Shown here one piece after another: positions 1 through 5,537 of a stretch of 8,404 nucleotides of DNA. The notes beneath the pieces were generated by a model. It did not search any database. It was not told the DNA's origin and saw only the letters and a program-made list of their open reading frames with translations. Source of the DNA: Verrucomicrobiales bacterium (GTDB lineage: Bacteria; Verrucomicrobiota; Verrucomicrobiia; Verrucomicrobiales; V1-33); assembly GCA_028293305.1 (NCBI GenBank), contig JAQGPD010000305.1:1-8404 (forward strand), read 5' to 3'. The position numbers and the translations under genes were made by a program. Within the stretch, counting starts at the first letter, position 1, and each line of letters opens with the position of its first letter.

Positions 1-371
1 CCGGATCCATCGCTGTTTTCGATGCCAGGAAATCCCTGACGGAAAATGTCGCCGCCCTCGGGCCGAAGTTGCACCGCAGCTATCCGGTGAGCGGGGACGG
101 CACTCCCCACGGCATCACGGGATATGTCAGGGTAAGGGAACTTTTTGTGAATCACCTTTCTGATTCCACGCCCGGGGCAGCCGCGCCCCCGTGGCAGAAT
201 TTAATCCGGCCGGTTCTGCATATCGATGAACGCGCCACCCTCACTCAATTGATCGCGCTTTATTTGGACCACGCCGAAATTTCCGCGCTGGTGGATAATA
301 GTCAGGGTGGTGTATCGGGTTGGATCACCATGGACGATGTGATGAAGGTCCTCATGGGTCAGAGAATCTAG
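1..371 (+). CDS. CBS-domain protein, C-terminal part (CNNM/hemolysin-type), 5' truncated
   Basis: The reading frame is open from base 3 to a TAG at 369-371, so the gene begins outside the window; the TTG at 69 is internal. The visible 122 residues contain a tandem CBS (Bateman) pair. The first half has the 'RSYPV' and 'GITGYVRVRELF' signature. The second half runs from 'RPVLHIDERATLTQLIALYL' to 'GWITMDDVMKVL'. Pairs of this shape sit after the DUF21 membrane domain in CNNM/CorC/hemolysin-C proteins, where they bind adenine nucleotides and gate ion transport. That parentage is inferred, because the membrane part is not visible. The protein stops right after the second CBS motif, so it lacks the CorC_HlyC domain that many family members carry. 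A soluble CBS protein is the alternative. The next gene starts 18 bases downstream on the same strand. Confidence 0.72.
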   Translation, partial: GSIAVFDARKSLTENVAALGPKLHRSYPVSGDGTPHGITGYVRVRELFVNHLSDSTPGAAAPPWQNLIRPVLHIDERATLTQLIALYLDHAEISALVDNSQGGVSGWITMDDVMKVLMGQRI

Positions 372-389
372 CAAACCCCCGCTGCTCCG

Positions 390-1295
390 ATGACGGATTT
401 TTCCAACACCTCGTCCTCCCCGCTGGCTGTCGATATCATTGGCGATGTCCACGGCCACGCCGACCGGCTGCATGAATTGCTGCATGAACTCGGCTACCGG
501 CCAGCGGACGCGGCATGGCATCACCCCGCGGGACGGAAGGCGGTTTTTGTCGGCGATCTGATCAATGGCGGCCCGGATTCACGCGAGGTATTGCAGACGG
601 TCGCCGACATGCAGGAAGCCGGTTCCGCTGCCTGCGTCATGGGGAACCATGAATACAACGCGCTGCTCCATTACTTGCCAGGATCCACCGGCCGCCCCCT
701 GCGTCTCCTAACGGACAAGCAGTGGAAATCCCATGAGCCGACCTTCCGTCAACTCGCCGGTCCGCATCCGGAGGAGTGGGCGGGTTGGTTGCGTTGGATG
801 CTGAACCTGCCGTTGTGGCTGGACGCCGGACCCTTCCGCGTGGTGCATGCCTGCTGGGATCATGAGGCCATGGCATTCCTGATCCAATCCCGCCTAACGC
901 CCACCCTGCTCGAAGCCTCCGTCCCGGAAGGTCCCACGCGGCAGGCCGTGGAGAACCTTCTGAAAGGTCCCGTCCTGACAGAACTTCCCGATGGAGCCGT
1001 CCTGCCAAGTCCCATCCGCCTGCGCTGGTGGGATCCACCCTGCGGGGAAGCATTTCTGGAGGAAATCTCCGTGGATAAACTCCCACGGGTTTTGCGCGGA
1101 ATCAGGATAGCGGGCAACGCTTTTCCGGACCGCTGTCCCGCGGAAACCGGGCCCTTGTTTATCGGTCACTATCCAAAGCTGGGCGGGGATTCCCTGCAGG
1201 TTTCACGCAGCGTGATCTGCGTGGATGCCGGGGTCTCGCACGGCGGGAAATTGGCCGCATGGAGGCTCGATGAAGGAGTGGCGGTAATGGTTTGA
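390..1295 (+). CDS. Metallophosphoesterase of the PPP-like / Ap4A-hydrolase (PrpE-like) family
   Basis: This 301-residue protein has the core of calcineurin-like phosphatases. The metal ligands are in GDVHG (18-22), GD at 55-56 within GDLINGGP, and GNHE (85-88). Later histidines occur in VVHACWD (H153) and FIGHY (H260). The middle ('LPLWLD', 'LLKGPVLTELPDGA', 'RLRWWDPP') matches a bacterial subfamily of about 300 residues annotated only as metallophosphoesterase. Relatives hydrolyse phosphoproteins or dinucleoside tetraphosphates; the substrate here is unknown. No signal peptide is seen, so it is probably cytosolic. The usual second block is GDxxDRGP, but here the Asp-Arg pair is Asn59-Gly60. 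The metal-binding Asp56 is kept; the lost Arg normally contacts phosphate. The ATG at 390 is chosen because GDVHG then lies about 18 residues in, as is usual. No Shine-Dalgarno sequence precedes it. It may be cotranscribed with the CBS gene. Confidence 0.88.
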   Translation: MTDFSNTSSSPLAVDIIGDVHGHADRLHELLHELGYRPADAAWHHPAGRKAVFVGDLINGGPDSREVLQTVADMQEAGSAACVMGNHEYNALLHYLPGSTGRPLRLLTDKQWKSHEPTFRQLAGPHPEEWAGWLRWMLNLPLWLDAGPFRVVHACWDHEAMAFLIQSRLTPTLLEASVPEGPTRQAVENLLKGPVLTELPDGAVLPSPIRLRWWDPPCGEAFLEEISVDKLPRVLRGIRIAGNAFPDRCPAETGPLFIGHYPKLGGDSLQVSRSVICVDAGVSHGGKLAAWRLDEGVAVMV

Positions 1296-1640
1296 AACAA
1301 AAATTCCACCGAAATCCCACCGGGGCAGTATGATTTAACTTGCAATTTTTCCGGGCATGGGCACGGTGCATCAGCTGCGTCAACCGACCCGTCAAATGCG
1401 GGAGAATGAGGCGGCGGGAACCCCGGAACACCCCGCCACGGGATTTTGTCAGGGTGGTTCCCCGGCTCTTTGAAACCAATCTGGCAAGCCTCCTGCTGAA
1501 AAGCGGTCATGCAGCGAGCCTGAACCTTGAAAAGCGTCCGGAGGGATCTGTCCTTTGCAGCCCGCCGGTGTAGTCCCACCACCCGCATGTGAACAGGTCC
1601 ATCACCTGTCATCAACCAAAACCGCAATCAAAAACTCGTT
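1296..1640 (+). other. Intergenic stretch with a possibly structured RNA leader
   Basis: No convincing gene is seen between the phosphatase and the small ORF at 1641. The stretch can fold. CCGG-AAC-ACCC (1423-1433) pairs with GGGT-G-GTT-CC-CCGG (1452-1465), allowing two bulges. A competing pairing joins GGGAAC (1416-1421) to GTTCCC (1457-1462). A second hairpin, ACAGGT (1593-1598) with ACCTGT (1604-1609), has a 5-base loop. The last 30 bases before 1641 are A-rich and unstructured, as expected at a start without Shine-Dalgarno. I compared it by eye with TPP, cobalamin, SAM, Moco, GEMM and SAH riboswitches and with tmRNA, RNase P and SRP RNA, and recognised none. A copy of the TGTCAGG word sits inside the first hairpin (1447-1453). 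The strength of the pairing is unmeasured. Confidence 0.35.
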
Positions 1641-1859
1641 ATGAAGACACATCGCAACCGTCTCTCCTCTCCTGCATCCTCCCCTAAGCTTTATCTCCGC
1701 CAACCCCGGTCCCGCGCCGGGTCCACCCGCGAGGACCGCATCTTCCGCAACCTGTTTCCAAGCGGAATCCATGAAGAAGCCTTCACCGCCGAAGGGCCGC
1801 GCGATTGGGGAAATCTGGTTCTGGCCGAAGGCGATTTGTCAGGATCGCTCGTGGCCTGA
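1641..1859 (+). CDS. Small hypothetical protein (72 residues)
   Basis: I do not recognise this protein. It starts at an ATG after an A-rich unstructured leader and ends at TGA 1857-1859. The first half is basic and rich in Ser, Arg and Pro. The second half is more acidic ('GIHEEAFTAEGPRDWGNLVLAEGDLSG') and has third codon positions rich in G and C, like the real genes nearby. There is no signal peptide, membrane segment or metal motif. It precedes moaD by 157 bases on the same strand, so it could be a leader cistron of the moaDE unit or a chance ORF. Evidence for coding is only the codon pattern and the start context. Confidence is low. Confidence 0.35.
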   Translation: MKTHRNRLSSPASSPKLYLRQPRSRAGSTREDRIFRNLFPSGIHEEAFTAEGPRDWGNLVLAEGDLSGSLVA

Positions 1860-1989
1860 AATTGGTCCGTGGACGGCGTTCAATCTGGTCAGTTTTTCCT
1901 GGATGCGATGTCATTCGGTCCGATCACCTGCGTCCGATTTGACGTAAAAAGCCAAACCGACGAAACAAGATTTCCGATGCCCACGGGCC

Positions 1990-2011
1990 GGAATCCGTGC
2001 TACGGGATTCC
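1990..2011 (+). promoter_or_regulatory. Hairpin just upstream of the moaD start
   Basis: GGAATCC (1990-1996) and GGATTCC (2005-2011) form a perfect 7-bp stem with an 8-base loop. It ends 5 bases before the moaD ATG. A hairpin this close would lie under the initiating ribosome and could affect translation. No Shine-Dalgarno sequence is present between it and the ATG. The role is inferred from position only, and a 7-bp inverted repeat can arise by chance. Confidence 0.35.
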
Positions 2012-2016
2012 TTGTT

Positions 2017-2247
2017 ATGGAATTGACTGTGCTTGCCTTCGCCCACGCCCGCGAAACCTTCGGGTTCTCGTCGCGGGAGGTTATCTGTGATCCCGGGGAC
2101 ACCCCGCGGGAAATTTTGGAGCGGCTCGTCCCCGGCGCGGACACACGCCATCTGGCGGTGGCGGTGGACAGCGAATATCATTCCCTGGATGCTCCGGTCG
2201 GAGACGCCCGGGAGTTGGCCCTTATCCCCCCTGTCTCCGGTGGTTAG
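2017..2247 (+). CDS. moaD: Molybdopterin synthase small subunit MoaD (sulfur carrier)
   Basis: This 76-residue ubiquitin-fold protein begins 'MELTVLAFAHARETFG' and ends 'ALIPPVSGG'. The terminal Gly75-Gly76 is the family hallmark. It is adenylated by a MoeB-type enzyme, converted to a thiocarboxylate, and inserted into MoaE, where it supplies the two dithiolene sulfurs of molybdopterin. Length is normal for MoaD. ThiS and other beta-grasp sulfur carriers also end in Gly-Gly, but the moaE gene 4 bases downstream settles the identity. The ATG at 2017 is the only sensible start and places the first beta strand at residues 2-8. No Shine-Dalgarno sequence is visible. MoeB, MoaA and MoaC are not in the window and must be encoded elsewhere. 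Confidence 0.92.
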   Translation: MELTVLAFAHARETFGFSSREVICDPGDTPREILERLVPGADTRHLAVAVDSEYHSLDAPVGDARELALIPPVSGG

Positions 2248-2251
2248 TCCC

Positions 2252-2641
2252 ATGCAATCCACCATCATCTTCTGCCGGGAGCCTATCAACATTCCGCCGC
2301 CTCCGCTGCGGTCTTTGGAAATCGGTTCCATCCTGGAATTCCACGGTCTGGTCCGCGAATTGGAGGGCGGCCGTAAATTGTCAGGACTTTTTTACGAGGC
2401 CCACGAACCCATGGCCCGGAAGCGCCTTGAGTTCCACCTGTCCGCCCTGCAAGCCGCGCACCCCGTGGACTCGGTCGAATTCATCCACCGCCTGGACTGG
2501 GTGCCCGTCGGCGAGGCCTCGCTCTACATCCGGGTTTGCAGCAGCCATCGCGCGGAAGGTTTGTTATTTCTGTCGGAATTGGTGGTGTTGCTGAAACAGG
2601 ACGTGCCCATCTGGAAACTGGAAAACGCCCCCGGTTCCTAG
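2252..2641 (+). CDS. moaE: Molybdopterin synthase catalytic subunit MoaE
   Basis: MoaE converts precursor Z (cyclic pyranopterin monophosphate) to molybdopterin in a heterotetramer with MoaD. The protein has 129 residues. Family motifs run in order: 'FHGLVRELEGGRKLSGLFYEAHEPMA' (30-54), 'HRLDWVPVGEASLYIRV' (79-95), CSSHR (96-100) and 'LLKQDVPIWK' (113-122). R35, H99-R100, K115 and K122 align with the E. coli active-site residues R39, H103-R104, K119 and K126, and the 7-residue Lys-Lys spacing is kept. It is about 20 residues shorter than E. coli MoaE, lacking the C-terminal tail. The frame is open upstream to 2033, but that part overlaps moaD and shows no homology. The ATG at 2252, 4 bases after the moaD stop, is therefore the start, suggesting translational coupling. 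Confidence 0.93.
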   Translation: MQSTIIFCREPINIPPPPLRSLEIGSILEFHGLVRELEGGRKLSGLFYEAHEPMARKRLEFHLSALQAAHPVDSVEFIHRLDWVPVGEASLYIRVCSSHRAEGLLFLSELVVLLKQDVPIWKLENAPGS

Positions 2642-2658
2642 CGATCCGCCCCGGCAGG

Positions 2659-2698
2659 CCCTTTCCGGGCAGTTTTGGCGGAAAAGGGCGGAAAAGGG
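2659..2698 (+). repeat. Hairpin with duplicated 3' arm after moaE
   Basis: CCCTTTCCG (2659-2667) can pair with CGGAAAAGGG, which is present twice in tandem (2679-2688 and 2689-2698), leaving one bulged A. Two alternative hairpins are therefore possible from one left arm. There is no T-run after either, so it is not a standard intrinsic terminator. It may stabilise or process the 3' end of the moaDE message. Confidence 0.4.
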
Positions 2699-2893
2699 CA
2701 GGGCGGTTAAACGGCTTCACTGCATTGTTGAGGGTTGTCCGGTGCATCGCTTGACGTGTATTCCTTGACGCATAGGCCATCGTCCTGGTAGGAATTGTGG
2801 GGCGCATTTTATTGCCTTATTCCCACTGCTCAGGAGTATTTGTAAGTCGTTTCCCGGGAGCGACGTTTTTGCCGGTCCGCAGCCGATTCCCGA

Positions 2894-2908
2894 CCGATTT
2901 TAAATCGG
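2894..2908. promoter_or_regulatory. Perfect 15-base palindrome, candidate operator
   Basis: CCGATTTTAAATCGG has 7-base arms around a central T. It lies 126 bases before the Rrf2 start. Another CCGATT half-site lies 6 bases to its left (2883-2888). Its AT-rich core within GC-rich flanks is typical of dimeric repressor sites. Whether the neighbouring Rrf2 protein binds it is inference; no matching Rrf2 consensus is known to me. Confidence 0.4.
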
Positions 2909-2953
2909 AAATTCCTGAAGGGTTCCGGGATGGCGCGGATTTCCCCCCTTCGG

Positions 2954-2982
2954 AAAAAAGCCCGGCATTCCGGAAATGCCGG
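2954..2982 (-). terminator. Intrinsic terminator on the minus strand
   Basis: Read on the minus strand, CCGGCATT, a 5-base loop (TCCGG) and AATGCCGG make a perfect 8-bp stem at 2982-2962. GC and then six T residues follow (2959-2954). This is a textbook rho-independent terminator. On the plus strand the hairpin is followed only by mixed sequence and a T4, so it would work poorly toward the Rrf2 gene. No minus-strand gene is supported to its right. Confidence 0.55.
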
Positions 2983-3034
2983 AGTCGCAATTTTCCTACT
3001 TGCACGGTATGGATTAGTGCTTCAGGGATGGGGC

Positions 3035-3625
3035 ATGAGAATGACCAAACGCGGCGAATATGCGATCCGCACCCTGATCCGCCTCGGAGTGGCTCAGCGG
3101 ATGGGCACGCCTATCGTTTCCGTTTCGCGTCTGGCGGAGAGCGAGCACATTCCGGCCAAGTTCCTGGAGAATATCCTGGCTGATTTGAAATCCGCCGGCT
3201 ATGTCGAAGGCTTGCGCGGCAAGAGCGGAGGCGCGCGTTTGATCTGTGATCCGGAGAAAACAAAAATCGGCGAATTGATCCGTTTCATGGATGGAAAATT
3301 GGCGCCCATCGGCTGCGCCAGCGAAACCGCTTATGAACCCTGCACTTGCCCGGACGAGGACCACTGCGGTCTGCGCATGCTCATGATCGACGTTAGAAAT
3401 GCCATCGCCAATATTCTGGACCGTTATTCGCTGGCCGATGTCGTGACCGTGACCCTGCGGAAGATGGAGCGCGACGGATTGGTGCCGGTCATCGCTCCTG
3501 TCAAAAAAACCGGTAAAACCCGGGTCGCCGCCGCGCTGCCGCTCAAGCCGCGGTATGCGGATCCGAATGACGGATTCCTGGCTGGACTGGTCAAGGACCT
3601 GGCCCTGAACCCGGCTGAACGCTGA
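3035..3625 (+). CDS. Rrf2-family transcriptional regulator with putative Fe-S cysteines
   Basis: The 196-residue protein begins 'MRMTKRGEYAIRTLIRLG', the classic Rrf2 N-terminus. The winged helix-turn-helix spans about residues 1-80 ('VSVSRLAESEHIPAKFLENILADLKSAGYVEGLRGKSGGARL'). A cysteine cluster follows at C94, C103, C105 and C111, resembling the three-Cys cluster sites of IscR and NsrR with one extra Cys. Rrf2 proteins sense Fe-S clusters, NO, redox state or cysteine status; which applies here is unknown. Residues past about 145 form a basic, Pro- and Ala-containing tail beyond the usual family length of about 150. The ATG at 3035 has a usable Shine-Dalgarno (AGGGA 3024-3028), rare in this window. 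The frame is open further upstream but shows no family match there. The importer genes begin 124 bases downstream on the same strand, making them the likeliest target. Confidence 0.9.
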   Translation: MRMTKRGEYAIRTLIRLGVAQRMGTPIVSVSRLAESEHIPAKFLENILADLKSAGYVEGLRGKSGGARLICDPEKTKIGELIRFMDGKLAPIGCASETAYEPCTCPDEDHCGLRMLMIDVRNAIANILDRYSLADVVTVTLRKMERDGLVPVIAPVKKTGKTRVAAALPLKPRYADPNDGFLAGLVKDLALNPAER

Positions 3626-3677
3626 ACTTCCCGAACCCATTTTTTCCGAGACTTTGCCCACCGGTTCCCGCCGGAGG

Positions 3678-3697
3678 CCCCGCACCCACCCCACCCC
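3678..3697 (-). other. Potential G-quadruplex on the template strand before the importer operon
   Basis: The plus strand has C-runs of 4, 3, 4 and 4 separated by 3, 1 and 1 bases. The minus strand thus has four G-runs with very short loops, a canonical quadruplex pattern. Another C5 run follows at 3709-3713. It sits 53-72 bases before the binding-protein ATG, in the DNA strand read as template. Formation is a prediction from the pattern only. Confidence 0.4.
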
Positions 3698-3749
3698 AGC
3701 CAAGGCTGCCCCCACTCCCGGATGCCCGACGCCCCATGAACACCCTACC

Positions 3750-4727
3750 ATGAATCGCCGCCATTTCCTTTCCCTCACAGCCTTGACCGCAGCCGGCCTT
3801 CCGTCCTGCAGTCCGAAGCCCGTCGCCGCCAATGCCCCGGTGCGTTTCGGGCATTTTCCCAACATCACCCATGTGCAGGCGCTCGTCGCGCATCAGCTCA
3901 GCCGCCTGAACAAAGGCTGGTATGAACAACGCCTGGGGGTGCCGGTGGAGTGGTTCACCTACAATGCCGGGCCTTCCGCCACGGAGGCGATTTTCGGCGG
4001 CGCGCTGGATGTCACCTACATCGGACCCAGCCCCGTTTTGAATGCCTACGCCAAATCCAAAGGCGAGGAAATCCGCATCCTCGCCGGCGCGGCGAACGGC
4101 GGCAGCTCCATCCTGACACGTCCGGGGGCCAATATCAAAAGCATCGCCGACCTCCGCGGGAAAAAAATAGCCACGCCGCAACTCGGGAACACCCAGGACG
4201 TGCAGCTCCGCGCTTTGCTGGCGGAAAATGGGTTCAACATTACGCAAACCGGCGGCGACGCGACCGTCCTGCCGACGCAGAACGCGGACTTGCTCAGCCT
4301 CTTCCAACAAGGAGGACTGGACGCCGCCTGGGCGCCGGAGCCCTTCGCCACGATTTTGGAACTGGAAGGCGGAGCCCTGAATCTGTTGGAGGACCGGGAC
4401 ACCAATGTGACCATGCTGGTCTCCAGCGCGGCCTTTATCAAGACGCGCCCGGAACTCGCGAAAAAAGTGGCCGCGGCGCATCGTGAACTAACCGATTGGA
4501 TCAAGGCCAACCCCGCCGAGGCCCGCCAGCTGCTGGTCGCGGAATTGAAGGCCCTGACCACCAAGGAACCGAAGGCCGCCGTGGTGGAAAAAGCCCTTTC
4601 CCGCACGGTGCTGACGAATGATGTCTCCCGCCCCTCCCTGGAAAAAATGGTCGCCGGCGCCAAGACCGCGGGTTTTATCAAAGACTTCCCGGCGCTCGAT
4701 CCCCTCCTCTCCCAACTGACCCCCTGA
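3750..4727 (+). CDS. ABC transporter substrate-binding lipoprotein, sulfonate/nitrate/taurine class
   Basis: This 325-residue protein captures the solute outside the membrane for the importer encoded next. The N-terminus 'MNRRHFLSLTALTAAGLPSCS' has twin arginines, a hydrophobic stretch and a lipobox-like LPSC, so it looks like a lipoprotein (Cys20), possibly Tat-exported. The body matches the NMT1/SsuA-like fold: 'RFGHFPNITHVQALVA' (residues 32-47), 'YNAGPSATEAIFGGALDVTYIGPSP', 'LRGKKIATPQLGNTQDVQLRALL' and 'AAWAPEPFATIL'. Annotated relatives are usually called aliphatic-sulfonate or nitrate binding proteins. The ligand cannot be read from sequence. The frame is open from 3654, but the ATG at 3750 gives the signal peptide. 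There is no Shine-Dalgarno; a 5-codon ORF (3736-3753) overlaps the start. The ATPase gene begins 9 bases after the stop. Confidence 0.88.
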   Translation: MNRRHFLSLTALTAAGLPSCSPKPVAANAPVRFGHFPNITHVQALVAHQLSRLNKGWYEQRLGVPVEWFTYNAGPSATEAIFGGALDVTYIGPSPVLNAYAKSKGEEIRILAGAANGGSSILTRPGANIKSIADLRGKKIATPQLGNTQDVQLRALLAENGFNITQTGGDATVLPTQNADLLSLFQQGGLDAAWAPEPFATILELEGGALNLLEDRDTNVTMLVSSAAFIKTRPELAKKVAAAHRELTDWIKANPAEARQLLVAELKALTTKEPKAAVVEKALSRTVLTNDVSRPSLEKMVAGAKTAGFIKDFPALDPLLSQLTP

Positions 4728-4736
4728 TCCACCATC

Positions 4737-5537
4737 ATGCCCCTGCAGGAAGAACTTCAAAACGCGCCGCCCGCCAAATTGGTGGTCGATCACGTCACCA
4801 AAATCTACCGCGGCAACCGGCAAACGGTCCATGCCCTGGAGGATGTGAGCCTGAACGTGGCGGAAGGCGAATTTGTGTGCCTGCTGGGGCCCAGCGGCTG
4901 CGGCAAAAGCACGCTGCTCAACCTCATTGCCGGCCTGGAGCATCCGGACTCGGGAGAACTTTCCGCCGATGGCGAAGTGATCACGGGTCCGGGGCGCCAG
5001 CGCATGGTGATGTTTCAGGAACACGCGCTTTTTCCGTGGCTGGACGTGACGGAAAACGTGTTATTCGGTCTGAATCTGAAGCCGCATCTAACCGATGAGG
5101 ACCGCGCCGGGGTCGCCCGCGCTTTTTTGGAAATCGTGGGCCTGACCCAGTTCGCCAAGGCCAGCATCCACGAGTTGTCAGGCGGCATGAAGCAACGCGT
5201 CGCCCTGGCCCGCGCCCTCGCGCCGAATCCGCAGGTGCTGCTCATGGACGAGCCCTTCGCCGCGCTGGATGCCATGACGCGCGAGCAGCTTTACGAGGAC
5301 CTGCAAAAGATCCAACAGAAGCGCCGCAAGACCATCATCTTCGTCACCCACAACGTCCGTGAAGCCGTGTGCCTGGGCGACCGCGTGCTGCTCTTCACCC
5401 CGCGTCCTGGCAAGATCCGCGCCGAGTTCAAGGTGGACCTCCCGCGCCCCCGCGATATCAATGACGTCGAGGTCGCCCAACTGGCCTCCGCCATCACCCA
5501 GGAACTCAAAAATCTGCTCCAGTCCACCCCTCTATGA
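4737..5537 (+). CDS. ABC transporter ATP-binding protein, SsuB/TauB/NrtD class
   Basis: This 266-residue ATPase powers the importer. All nucleotide-binding motifs are intact: Walker A GPSGCGKST (51-59), Q-loop Gln94 in FQEH, signature LSGGMKQR (147-154), Walker B VLLMDEP (167-173) with Glu172, and H-loop His205 in VTHNV. 'HALFPWLDVTENVLFGL' and the C-terminal 'RPGKIRAEFKVDLPRPRD' are typical of the nitrate/sulfonate/taurine subgroup. It is of normal length and has no extra C-terminal domain, unlike NrtC. The start at 4737 lies 9 bases after the binding-protein stop and has no Shine-Dalgarno. Its stop overlaps the permease start as ATGA (5534-5537), so the two are translationally coupled and should be made in similar amounts. 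Confidence 0.94.
   Translation: MPLQEELQNAPPAKLVVDHVTKIYRGNRQTVHALEDVSLNVAEGEFVCLLGPSGCGKSTLLNLIAGLEHPDSGELSADGEVITGPGRQRMVMFQEHALFPWLDVTENVLFGLNLKPHLTDEDRAGVARAFLEIVGLTQFAKASIHELSGGMKQRVALARALAPNPQVLLMDEPFAALDAMTREQLYEDLQKIQQKRRKTIIFVTHNVREAVCLGDRVLLFTPRPGKIRAEFKVDLPRPRDINDVEVAQLASAITQELKNLLQSTPL

Larger units (their letters stand above)
2642..3034. other. Intergenic region between moaE and the Rrf2 gene
   Basis: No protein-coding gene is supported here. Contents from left to right: a hairpin with a duplicated 10-mer after moaE (2659-2698); two copies of CTTGACG 14 bases apart (2750-2756 and 2764-2770), whose TTGACG could serve as a -35 box although no good -10 follows; a perfect palindrome (2894-2908); and a hairpin with an adjoining A-run (2954-2982) that reads as a minus-strand terminator. 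The density of inverted repeats suggests regulation of the Rrf2 gene or importer, but no promoter can be fixed by eye. Confidence 0.5.

Noticed and set aside
1500..1560. Resemblance to the TPP riboswitch core (CTGAAAA, then CCTGAACC and GGAGGGAT)
   Set aside because: The invariant CUGAGA is absent, the P1 stem does not pair, and no thiamine gene is near.
1340..1573. 77-codon plus-strand ORF in the gap
   Set aside because: There is no recognisable motif and an atypical amino-acid mix; it coincides with the foldable leader.
1169..1627. Minus-strand ORF of 152 codons in the phosphatase 3' end and the following gap
   Set aside because: No domain is recognised, and half of it is antisense to the phosphatase. 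Composition is not convincing.
2033..2251. N-terminal extension of moaE in its open frame
   Set aside because: It overlaps moaD completely and has no MoaE similarity. The ATG at 2252 gives the standard N-terminus.
2750..2793. Promoter from TTGACG boxes after moaE
   Set aside because: Two good -35-like boxes exist, but no -10 box at 16-18 bases is better than background.
3014..3868. Long minus-strand ORF of 284 codons across the Rrf2 gene, ending just right of the minus-strand terminator
   Set aside because: It is antisense to a clear Rrf2 gene and to the GC-rich gap after it, shows no recognisable domain, and its composition is that of a shadow frame. The nearby terminator is suggestive of an RNA, not of this protein.
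3591..4481. Minus-strand ORF of 296 codons across the binding-protein gene
   Set aside because: The plus strand has a full, motif-rich substrate-binding protein followed by coupled ABC genes. The minus-strand product looks like a GC-rich shadow.
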